DNA from: Apiosordaria backusii
Taxonomy: Eukaryota; Ascomycota; Sordariomycetes; Sordariales; Lasiosphaeriaceae
DNA: 64,000 nucleotides
NCBI GenBank assembly: GCA_030549205.1
Contig: JAUKTV010000005.1
Span: 186,001-250,000, forward strand
Direction: 5' to 3'
Positions 11,377 to 21,100 of the stretch are shown here, piece after piece. The first letter of the stretch is position 1; every line of letters begins with the position of its first letter. A program made the translations under genes and the position numbers. Under the pieces are notes generated by a model. That model made no database searches, was not told where the DNA came from, and saw only the letters and a list, made by a program, of their open reading frames with translations.

Positions 11377-12628
11377 CCCGGGTGGTCGGTGTGCAAGTGT
11401 CAGAATAGTTGAATGGGAGAAAAGCTCGAATACGAGGGGGCGTGAGAGTTGAACTAATCAAACGGCAGCCAGGTCATTGGCACCTGGGAGCAACTGTATG
11501 AGCAGCCTAAGCAACCAAACGTCCCATCCCCCGTGGGGTAGGCCGGTGCTCAGCAATCTTGCTTGTTTACTTGCCTAAACCCCCAGCTTCCCAGAGTCAT
11601 TGGAGGGGCTGATATCAGGGAAGATGAACTTCACACTGGGTGGAACGCACACGTGGAAAAATGGGCCATCCTCTCGGCCTCATCAGAGACCCGATGTCCC
11701 TACTTGTGTAACGTTTCTTCACAAGGACAACATACTGAACAGAAACCGACAGAGCAGCTTACTCCTGCCCTTACTCCTGCCCATATCAACCAACCAACAT
11801 ACATGTTACAATCACATTTTATGTCAAAAACATAAAGCACGGAGTTTCAAACAAGATATTTCATCAAAAAGTTTGTTATTTGGAGTTATTTGTTTGACCA
11901 TCATCGTCACTCACCTCACCACTCATCCCGCCAGGGGGGGAGCTTACTGACACCTCCCCACTTACCTCCCCACCTAGATATGCCTCCTGTTCTTCCTGTG
12001 ATGACGAGCCATCGCCTCTAAGTGATGTAAGTAGCAGAGCTTACCAAGAGGTCTGAAGACGACTACCTTGATCTTTGTTCTATTCTGGGCATTTCTTTAT
12101 CTTCAATTACATATAATGTGTTTGTTGACAGAGAGATCGTTACCATTGAAGTGTCTCTGTAGCCGTGAAACTAAGGTAGATAGCTACCAAACATGGGTGG
12201 CTTCATCCCACCTTAAGCTTTGAGAACGAGTCTCCAGGACGATAACTCGATTGCAGCAACAAGTTCACCACAAGATCATCCGCTAGACCTACACAGCCTA
12301 TGAGAATAACGATAAGCTAACCTCCTACGTACTTATTAACGCTGTTGAGATACCTGAGCTCGTATTCCTTACAGAGACAAAGAACTGATGATATAAGCAA
12401 GTTATTTAAGAAATTTGGTATCTATCACTTAACAGCCAGCCATCCTTATTCTGTTCAAAGAAAGTCACAATCACACTCATAGTCACAAAGAAGAATCCCA
12501 GGCACAGTAAATTATTCTAAAGAAAAAGTAGTTCTATTATTCTCTAACGATCATCCTACCACTTACCTCACCTCACCCCCCTGCCCCCTTTCACCAGGAA
12601 AGGAAGCTCTATCCTAAACACCACTAAC
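11377..12628. other. Intergenic, AT-rich, no supported gene
   Basis: About 1.25 kb upstream of the F-box-like gene with only short ORFs. The part from roughly 11,760 to 12,560 is clearly more AT-rich than its surroundings. It could be decayed mobile DNA, but no terminal repeats or protein relics were recognised. Confidence 0.5.
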
Positions 12629-12931
12629 TCACCGTCTACTACGCCTCTTTGCAGGAGGAGCAGGAAGAGTAGCAGAAGGACAAGAATGCCGATGATATCT
12701 CCTGACTGCAGCTCGAGGGCCAGAACACTCCCAACCCGTCCGCACCTCAGGGCACAAGCAAGCGCACTCCATAGGACCGGGCGCCTTGCACCCGCAAGAT
12801 TGGGATGGGTTGTTGGTGTGGTTCTTGAATCTTGACAGAGGTCTTAGCGTACCTACTGTTTTAAACCCCCCCAGCCCTTGCCTTAAATGCAAAGCAAAAG
12901 TGAAAGAAATTCGAGCACACCATATAAACAT
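12629..12931 (-). CDS. Small Cys-rich hypothetical protein (unit A), uncertain model
   Basis: A 100-aa reading frame begins at ATG 12931. Its second half is Cys-rich (CGCKAPGPMECACLCP, then ECSGP) and ends in a basic tail. I do not recognise the family; small Cys-rich proteins of this shape are frequent in Sordariomycetes. Another frame starting at ATG 12927 (MVCSNFF...) could be joined to the Cys-rich part by a short intron, so the N-terminus is open. The main support is that DNA upstream (about 13,070-13,260 on this strand) resembles DNA upstream of the small gene at 13,680-13,880. There is no signal peptide that I trust. Confidence 0.3.
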   Translation of the reverse strand: MFIWCARISFTFALHLRQGLGGFKTVGTLRPLSRFKNHTNNPSQSCGCKAPGPMECACLCPEVRTGWECSGPRAAVRRYHRHSCPSATLPAPPAKRRSRR

Positions 12932-13039
12932 CGAAGAAGAGCTTTACTGGCCCCTTTTATCATAGTCCAAACTAGTGGTGGTTGAGTTGTGGTGTGTTTC
13001 TTCATGTTGGGCCGATGTTGACGTGTCGCGCTAACAATT

Positions 13040-13260
13040 AAATAGGGGTTGTATTGTAGGTGTGGTGAGTGAGACTTTGTCAAAAAGTCTCGAGTGGATG
13101 AAGTGATGATGATGATGAGGGAATGGATAGATTAACGAGGAAGGGGGGTAATTAAATAGTATCTGACGGTATTGTAGTGATAAATGAACAATAGGCTTGT
13201 TGGGGTAAGGTCCTGTTGTTGAGCGGCTTACTATCGGATTGTCTGTGGACAATGGCTTTG
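13040..13260 (-). repeat. Duplicated leader/promoter segment, copy A
   Basis: Contains the near-identical element GAGACTTTGTCAAAAA followed by GTCTCGAGT (from 13,071), then a GATGATGATGATGAGG tract, a TTAAATAGTA element and a GGACAATGG element near 13,248. The same order occurs about 870 bp away in copy B. Confidence 0.55.
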
Positions 13261-13679
13261 TTGATGAACATGGGCTGTCCTCTTTATCCAGATGACAGGA
13301 GATCGAGGTGGGCTCTACTCTTTGAAGAACGTACTGTAAAGGCCCATCATTGTTGCCGACTTTCCGAACCGTTGGACTTCATCGGACAACTTGAAGGTGA
13401 TGATATAAACATGAAGCCCGAAATCAACATGCCTGATATACACGGTGTTCGTGATACTCCCAAGACACAATCACACCACATAACATCACCAAAGCACAAT
13501 TTAGAACAATAAAATTTCTCTGTGAGAAAAAGCTTTATTTAAGTATATTCATCTTCAGATGACTCTCATCAACCTACCGTCTCCCCAGCAGGGGAAGGAC
13601 TCAATCACCACCTCAGTCCCTCCCCTCCGTTCCACCAGGGAAAGGGGCCACCTGCCCACGCAGATCTCCGTCTACTTAC

Positions 13680-13880
13680 CTAACGCCGCCCGTGCCGGAG
13701 TCTACCTTGACGCCTTAGGTGCGGGTAAGTATAATCCGTATACTTCTTCGTGGGCGGCCTAGGATACTGGCGCCTATCCGAGTAGGAGGGGTCCAGCTTC
13801 TCGGGGTACTTGGATATGTACTGTAGCGCTATGGGGATCTTGTACCTGCAGATGTAGAACCACTCGTAGAAGGCGCACAT
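13680..13880 (-). CDS. Small hypothetical protein (unit B)
   Basis: A 66-aa frame from ATG 13880 to the stop at 13680. It starts MCAFYEWFYICRYKIP, resembling the MCxxY...C start of many short uncharacterised fungal proteins, and ends in a basic Arg-rich tail. No domain is recognisable. Upstream DNA is a diverged copy of that before unit A, which supports a duplicated gene pair. The 3' end carries adjacent acceptor- and donor-like motifs (GTTAG, GTAAGTAG), so further splicing is possible. Confidence 0.35.
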   Translation of the reverse strand: MCAFYEWFYICRYKIPIALQYISKYPEKLDPSYSDRRQYPRPPTKKYTDYTYPHLRRQGRLRHGRR

Positions 13881-14120
13881 GGTGTCTGTTTTTTGTGGTG
13901 GGCGGCTGTTTTGTGTAGGTGTTAGATACTTTGGGTCTTGAGACTTTGTCAAAAAGGCTCAAGTAGTTGTGTTTTTTGGTGATGGTGATGATGAGGAAAG
14001 GTAGTGGGATGGTGAGGAAGAGGGAACTCATGGTTAAATAGTAGTAAAGAGACATGGTGTTATGTCGTGGATAAGAGACTTATCTAGGGAAAGAATGCAT
14101 TGTGAAGCTTTTTGTAGAAG
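13881..14120 (-). repeat. Duplicated leader/promoter segment, copy B
   Basis: Repeats the order seen in copy A: GAGACTTTGTCAAAAA plus GGCTCAAGT (from about 13,940), a GATGGTGATGATGAGG tract, TTAAATAGTA (about 14,034) and a GAACAATGG element near 14,130. Confidence 0.55.
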
Positions 14121-14449
14121 TTGTCTTTGAACAATGGATATCATAGGGGTTTATATCTGCTGTTTGACTGTCGAGACTGAAGGAGCTCCTGCATTGACAG
14201 CTGCTGAGCCACAAGGCTGCCAATCAAATCAGCTTGCTGCAGTGTGTCAACCTTGCCAGGCCTCCTACCTTGCATGATGGTGAGACAGCCTTGGTTGGGT
14301 GAGTGGGGGTGGCTGCCTTGCGAGTCCCGTTGGGCGCGTTCATCTTGGGCACCACTCCGCGACCTACATCTAAAGAGAATTCAAGTCCTAGCATCAACTC
14401 TTCACAAGCTCAAGTTCCTCTCTTTCTCGAGAAATATCCATCAATACCC
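14121..14449. promoter_or_regulatory. Upstream region of HET gene
   Basis: The spacer before the HET-domain start. A CCAAT element lies at about 14,219. The first in-frame ATG of the downstream ORF is 14450; an earlier in-frame GTG (14303) is not expected as a start in a fungus. Confidence 0.4.
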
Positions 14450-16366
14450 ATGGATGAGCCGTTTGATCCATCCTCGCTCGTTTGCGAAAAAGACCGCAAA
14501 ACCATCTTTTCACCCGAAGGCTGGAGAGCCCTTCTCGACGCGATATCGAACCGTGGTCTTTACGAAGAATACTCTTATACCACCACCCATGCAGCCGTGA
14601 AAGAAGCTGCCAAGCAGGGGTGCGCCTGGTGCCTCGAGCTTAGTAGAATTCTCAAGGAATGCCCTTGCAATGATGAGGTTGCCGTCAGTGTAGGCTTCGA
14701 ACAGGATTTCGAACCATACCAGTGGACCCCCCTCCAGAGGGAATTATACATCCGCGTGAGGTCTGAGAACCGCCCTAAAAGTTACAACACATATCGCCTC
14801 TACACAGCCGCGACTGATCCAGCAGCTGTCTATATCGCAGCCCGTGAACGCATCACAAACTTGTCTACTCCCGAGAGCTTCAGGCTTGCTCAGGAATGCA
14901 TCGGCAAATGCTTGGGGTCTCACGCAAACTGCCAAAAGCCTGACCTATCCACGCTGCTCCCTGACCGCGTGCTTGACTGCTCAGATCCAAACAATCCCAA
15001 ACTAGTTCTCACAAACGGAACTCAGCGAGGCCCTTATCTCACCCTTAGTTATGTCTGGGGCGATGATGAGCAGCTCACGACAACCACATCCAACATCGAT
15101 CAGCATGTCAGTCATGGGATCCCAAGCACCATGCTCCCACCAACCATCCGCGATGCTGTCTTCGTCACCCACTCTCTCAAACAGCAATTCTTATGGGTCG
15201 ACGCCCTCTGCATTCTCCAGGACTCTGAAGAGGATAAAGTGAGGCAGCTAAGTGGGATGGGCCGTATCTACCGTGAGAGCTACCTTACCATCAATGCAGC
15301 GATGGCGGCTAGCACGAAGGAAGGCTTTCTGCGACAGCCACGGAAGCAGCGAATTCCCATAGCAAGATTACCTTTCTGTGACCCCAACGATCCGACAGGG
15401 GTCACGACAGGTGTCGTGTGCATGGCGAAAGCTTACGCATATAGAGGCCCAGCAGACCCTATCGAGTACCGTGGCTGGACCCTTCAGGAGAAACTTCTTC
15501 CGCCACGCAGTCTCATCTATGACAGCGAGACACTGAAATACTATTGCCATACTGAGATTGTCAGCATTGGCCAGGCGTTGTGCGAGCCTAGCATGCTATT
15601 GCGGTTGCCACAAGCTGCGGGTTCCCCAGTACCAACACAAAGGTCAGGAAAGTTGTCGGCTGAAAAGAAAATGGAAGTAAGACATGCATGGCAATCTGTT
15701 ATAACATCATACACACCACGACAGCTCTCGGATGAGCGTGACAAGTTACCCGCACTGGCAGGCGTTGTGGAACAATTCGCACATGTGACGGGGGACGTGT
15801 ACCTTGCCGGATTATGGAAGGAAAATTTATTATTTGACTTACTCTGGGAGGTGTTTGGGCCAAAGCCCAACGATCAAAGACCTCGGAGATATCGTGCCCC
15901 GTCTTGGTCATGGGCCAGCGTGGATGGGGCGGTTTGGCCTAAGCGCTGGTACGAGCAAAACGCTGCGATGATGGGTGAAAACCTCAGAAAGGCTGAGGTG
16001 ATAGACTGTTGGGTAAAGCTTGCGGCTGACGAGGCGCCGTTTGGGGAGGTAATAGATGCTCTGCTAAGCATCAAAGCGGTCATGAAGAAGGGTGTTGTTC
16101 TTGATGATTGGACTGTGGTTGTCAGCTGGATTGACAATCTTGGGAATTTGAAGGAGGAAATGATGTGGGCGAGCTTTGATGACCGTAAGTCGATACCGGG
16201 CGCAGTCGCCATTGTTCCCATCATATGGAATGCTGGGAAGCGGTTTTTCCGAGGTCTGGTGCTTGAAAAGCTGTCAACCGGCCGCTTTAAAAGAGTTGGC
16301 GTGTTTTGGTCTTGCTCGCACGAGTGGATGCATGGTTTCGCCACCGAAGTGATTGAGATCATTTGA
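14450..16366 (+). CDS. HET-domain (heterokaryon incompatibility) protein
   Basis: Single-exon 638-aa protein starting at ATG 14450. The HET domain spans about residues 195-345: LSYVWGDD, LWVDALCI, then MGRIYRESYLTINA and GWTLQEKLL are all present in order. The distal PSWSWASVDG motif is also typical. HET domains act in cytoplasmic nonself recognition and can trigger cell death when heterokaryons between unlike strains form, but most family members are uncharacterised. No NACHT, WD or TPR module is attached, and I see no partner gene (such as a HeLo or SNARE-like gene) beside it. It sits at the end of the accessory block next to kynureninase. The ORF is intact. Confidence 0.92.
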   Translation: MDEPFDPSSLVCEKDRKTIFSPEGWRALLDAISNRGLYEEYSYTTTHAAVKEAAKQGCAWCLELSRILKECPCNDEVAVSVGFEQDFEPYQWTPLQRELYIRVRSENRPKSYNTYRLYTAATDPAAVYIAARERITNLSTPESFRLAQECIGKCLGSHANCQKPDLSTLLPDRVLDCSDPNNPKLVLTNGTQRGPYLTLSYVWGDDEQLTTTTSNIDQHVSHGIPSTMLPPTIRDAVFVTHSLKQQFLWVDALCILQDSEEDKVRQLSGMGRIYRESYLTINAAMAASTKEGFLRQPRKQRIPIARLPFCDPNDPTGVTTGVVCMAKAYAYRGPADPIEYRGWTLQEKLLPPRSLIYDSETLKYYCHTEIVSIGQALCEPSMLLRLPQAAGSPVPTQRSGKLSAEKKMEVRHAWQSVITSYTPRQLSDERDKLPALAGVVEQFAHVTGDVYLAGLWKENLLFDLLWEVFGPKPNDQRPRRYRAPSWSWASVDGAVWPKRWYEQNAAMMGENLRKAEVIDCWVKLAADEAPFGEVIDALLSIKAVMKKGVVLDDWTVVVSWIDNLGNLKEEMMWASFDDRKSIPGAVAIVPIIWNAGKRFFRGLVLEKLSTGRFKRVGVFWSCSHEWMHGFATEVIEII

Positions 16367-16651
16367 GTAGGGCGATGTAAAAACTGGCGCGATGCCTGAT
16401 GTTACGCGAAGACGCCGCAAAGATAGTTGTGAAAAGCTCAAGATTCATGATACAAAAGAGGATGTAACAAAGTTGTCAAGTTTTTGGGCGAGCGACTCCA
16501 AGTAGGTGGCGGCGTTTGTATAGAACAAAACACAGGAACTACCCGAAGGTTCGACCTACTGGGCCCGTTGCAAATTGCTAGGGGACTAAAACATGGTCAA
16601 ATGGCATCGGTGATTGCAGGTAAGAGGGTGCATATAAATACCTTACACAGC

Positions 16652-18152
16652 TTACAACGTATCCCTCTCCATCTTCGCCACCCTCAACGCCTCCCCAAAA
16701 GCCTCCACAAAGTCAACAACATCCTCAAATCCATTATACAACGGCGCCGGTGCAACCCTAATCACATCCGGCCTCCTCTCATCAACAATCACCCCTCTCC
16801 TCTCAAGCTCTTTCATCACCCCCTCCAGCAACCCAGTATCCAATCCCAAACTAATCTGCGCTCCCCTTTGCTTCGGATCCAAAGGCGTAATAATCCTAAA
16901 CAACTTCCTCTCCGCCTCTCCCATACCCTCCAACTGCTCCTCCAAAAACTTGGTCACCCTCAAACTCTTCTCCCTCAGCTTCCCCATCCCTCCCGCCAGT
17001 CCAAATACTTCAAGAGAAGCACACAAACTAGTAATATCCAACACACTAGGATTACTCAACTGGAACCCCGCCGCACCCTTGACAGGATGGAAACGATTCT
17101 CCATTCCAAACCGACTCTTCTTGTCATTCCCCCACCACCCAGCCAAGCGGTGGTTATACCCCTCTTCGGGCCTCTCATCTGTGATGGCTTTGGTAACAGC
17201 ACCGTTGTGCTCGTGAACAAACATACCCCCTATGCACCCCGGCCCGCCGTTGAGATACTTGTACGAACACCACGCTGCCGCATCAACACCCCAGTCGTGG
17301 AGTTTTAACTCTACGTTCCCGACTGCGTGGGCGAGGTCCCAAATGACAAAGATACCCCGTTGCTTTGCGTAGGCGGTGATGGTGGGGATGTCGAAGAGCT
17401 GACCAGTGTAGTATTGGATTCCTGGCAACAGCAGCAACGCGGTGTCATCTTTATGTTGCTCCATCACGTTGCAGATTTCCTCTGTGGTTAGAATGTTATC
17501 CGCTGATTTCTCAGACTTGAGCAATACCATTGATTTGGCAGTATCTAAGCCGTGATGGCGAAGTTGTGTCTCGACAGCAAAGTGATCACTCGGAAAAGCC
17601 TTGCTCTCCAAGATGATCTTGTGTCTCTTGTTGATGTCCGGCTTGTAAAAGGCACTCATCAACAAGTGCAAGTTAGCAGTGAGCGTCTGCATGACCGCAA
17701 CCTCCGAGACGTGGCCCCCGACAATGGGGGCGATCATCTCTGCCGCTCTCTCATCAACATCAAGCCATGTTGGTAAGGGGGAGTTGTCAAGGGGCTTGAA
17801 GTGCCCTTGTACACCCTGAGTGGCCCAGGTGGAGAGATATTGCGTCAAACGGGTTTGGGTGCGTTTGGGCTGGAGACCTAAGGAGTTGCCGCAGAGGTAG
17901 ATGCACTTGGAAGTATCATTCTCATTGGCTGTATCTGCTAGTCAGTTACTGAAGCTGTTGGACGGAATGAATGGAGCACACACCTGAAGCTCCCTCGGGT
18001 AGCCTCGTGCTCGCGATTTGTCCCTTTGTCGGGATGTTGAACTCGTTGCGTAAAAACCCGAGTTCATCATCCCGGTCTAGCTGGCGTGCTCTCTCCCTTG
18101 CATTCTTTTCAGTCCCGGCACCGGCGGGAACAGGAGGAGGAGCTGAACTCAT
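16652..18152 (-). CDS. BNA5: Kynureninase
   Basis: PLP-dependent kynureninase (EC 3.7.1.3), which cleaves kynurenine and 3-hydroxykynurenine to (hydroxy)anthranilate plus alanine in de novo NAD synthesis from tryptophan. Two exons: 18152-17984 and 17934-16652 (483 aa); the intron 17983-17935 is only 49 nt. Diagnostic features: YLCGNSLGLQP near the N-terminus, the cofactor Asp of WDLAHAVGN (about residue 256) and the Schiff-base lysine in CSYKYLNGGPG (about residue 282). Length fits fungal homologues. ATG 18152 is the first in-frame ATG; an in-frame TTG upstream is not credible. Probably cytosolic. No other NAD pathway gene lies nearby. Confidence 0.95.
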
Positions 18153-21100
18153 CGGTTCTTTGATATGTGGAGTTTGAAGGGCACAAAAGGGTGTGAGATG
18201 ATGGTGTGATGTTAGGTGTGACAACAGCAAAAGTTGAGCCAATTATTCCAACTGCCGAAAGCGTTGACGTAAAAATTGAGGAGATCCCGTTTCTTGAGTT
18301 TTGATGTGTCTTTTGTCCAACACAAACCCTTGTCAATATCTCACTCGTGAGTTTACAAGTGATGAGCCCGGTGATTGAATGAGGGAGGTACTCCCTCCAT
18401 GAAACGGCGACCGATCGGAAGAGGGGCACCGAGGGGCCCGGCCCCGCCGTCCAAAAGAAAGTGGAGACATGCGGCAATCAACGGGAGAACCCACATGCAT
18501 GGAACCTTCCATTCCTGCCCTGCCAAGACACATATGTGACGTCCTCGAAGGGAACCTCCTTCAGCCTTTGCGAACCGCTGGTTTATTCTTCTGTATGAAC
18601 TCGGGCGTCGTAATGACGGAATTCTAGAAAAAAGTTGAAATTTGAAAGGGGATCTGTGAATTTGAAATTCCACTAAATTTGAGCTTGTCCAATTTGGAAG
18701 CGGGTTACCTGCAAAGTCAGATCGGGTAAACCGTAAAGGGTTAGGGTTTCAAGCGAGGCTCTAGTGTATGCATAACGACCTTCACGTGCTTACAATCTTG
18801 GCATGAAACGGAGATTTCACTCCTGGCCGTGAATGAAACCTTGGCACGAAAAGCTTGAAATTTCGAAATTTGAATAATTCATAACGATGCCCTAGTATGA
18901 ACATGTTTGTCATGTAAACTCAAACCTTTGGGGGTCCTCTGGTGATGCCCTCACTCAATTCTTGGTTTCAAGGTCCGAGACCGGCGGGAAAGTCAGGCCT
19001 TTTTTGAGATCTGTTCCGCTTCCAAGCCTGGGCAGGCCGTACGATACATGGCCTGAGATCTATTCTCGGCCCTTTGGGAAGGCATCTCGGACCACCAAAG
19101 AGACCCAATTGCAACCACGACTGCTAGGAGGTGGAAAAGCGAAAGTGTATCATGAGAGAGCGGGAGAAAGAAAGACGGGACGAGTTCAAACGAAACGAGA
19201 AACGAAACAACTTTGCCTCTCTCTGTTGGGGGAGAGGGCAGCCAACTTGCGGCCCCAAGAGCTAAGAGCGTCAGAGTTGGAGAAAAAAGCCAATGTAAAA
19301 ACTCTGCAGGCGAAATCGGACGAATAATCTCAAAAAAAAAAAAAAAAAGCAGATTTTCCCAAATTATGCAAGATGACAGAAGGGGTAAAGATGACATGCT
19401 TCAAGAAAACAGAAACGACTTGGTTTTGGAGATTTGAGAAAGTTCAAGAAAGATGTAACCAACAACTTGACAGCGTATTGTGTCTTGTGTACCCATCCCA
19501 AACAAGGCAAGGTACCTTGCATGTACATACATGTTTCGCTGGCACTTTGGCGTTGAAAGACGCATACGCAACATGCAAGCCAGGCTTCTTCCCCGCTTGA
19601 ACTGCTTCAGAGCGATGTGTTCTTCAGCAACAAGACTTGGAACACCCCCTTCGCTTCCGATTGAAAGTTCAAGAATCGAGAGAATCTCTCCTGATCATCA
19701 CCCGGACATCAAGACAGAACCAATGATCGGGATGACGATTCCGCATGGACTTCTGCCGTGCTCTTGGCATCAAGTAAACCTCTACAGGTATTTTGAGGAT
19801 TGCTCTGATGATCTCGGCGTGATCCTGAATGTTGAGATGCAGTTCGGGGAGGGAGGTCAGGCCTTGTGAGAAAAGAGATCGGATGGTTGCTGGGGAGTTT
19901 CCGACACTGAGCTGCAACGAAAGATGTTTTGAGGGAGTATTCTCAGATAATACGTCCCTCCCATGGCCTACGAGAGGCCGCCGTGAGGTGGTATCCCTTT
20001 CGGACCGGGCAGAGACAAACTGGTCATGGAGAGAGCATCAGCAGACCATAGAGAGAAATGCGAGTCATTTCTGTGCTCGGTAATGAACGTAGAAAGGGGC
20101 GAAAGAATGAGTTGGGAACTGTTTGTTTTGTTTGTTGTTGACAAGCTCGGTGTGTTGAAGTGGCAGTTTCACCAGGGCCCTCACGGGGCAGTGTTTCCGT
20201 AGGTACAGTGCGTAAGACTTACCAGATCAGATCCCAGGTTCGTGGAGATGCCGATTCGCAGACGGGTGCTGTTTTTACTCCATACCCAGCCCTTAGCCAG
20301 CAGAAAAAATAGCAGTCTGGACGCCTGGATGGGCTTGGCAGGGATGAAGTTTCGCAACGGCGCCGAGATCCAAATCTCGAGGTGAGCCCCGTGACCATGC
20401 CCCAGCCCGTGTCGTCAAACAACCTGGAAGCCAGCGCGCCTGGCTGCCGGCACGAGGACAGCAGAGCTTTTCTCGCGCTTAACAAACCTGGCAGGTATCG
20501 GGTACGTACCTCTTGGAGAAGAACCTATGAGGTTGGAATCCGGTACACGTTTTGCAGAGTCGCATCGTCGAAAGAAAGAATTTCGAGATGCGGCCGGCAT
20601 AGCAGCGGTCAAAAGAGTGCCACAGAGTGCTAAGTGGATATCAGAAATATCAGGTCGTCATCCGCAGAAGCAGCTGCTGGAACCAGAAAAGCTTTTGAAA
20701 CGCGATACTTGATTTAGAGATAGAACCCGGTCCCGTGCAACATCAGGAACAAACTGGAGGTTTTCATTACCCCCATTTTACTTTATGGCGATGCACTCAC
20801 TAGGGATTGACTGGAATATCCGGGGATGATGGATTGCGGGGCACGCAAAGCCCAGCGGGGCAAAGGGGCCCAACCCGGGGGTCCCGTCGCTCTTACGTAT
20901 TCGGCCATCACGGGACCACTCTGCCTTGACTTTCGTTGAGAATGTCTTTGGGCCGGACAATGTCGAAAAGGTAAAAAAAAAAAAAGGAACACTTGCCGAT
21001 GAGCACAGTCTGGGCTTTCATGATGCCACCGCCAATTGCGAGTCCGATTGATCTACCGCCATTATGCCAGGTCAGGATTGTAAGACGAAGAGGCGGTAAA

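Noticed and set aside
11760..12560. AT-rich interval as a RIP-mutated transposon
   Set aside because: No terminal repeats, target duplications or transposase remnants could be recognised by eye.
14303..14449. N-terminal extension of the HET protein
   Set aside because: It would need a GTG start; the first in-frame ATG is 14450.
16530..16575. GGTTCGACC as a possible tRNA B box
   Set aside because: No A box or foldable cloverleaf around it on either strand.
16484..17308. 274-aa plus-strand ORF over kynureninase
   Set aside because: Basic, low-complexity translation opposite a clear enzyme; shadow frame.
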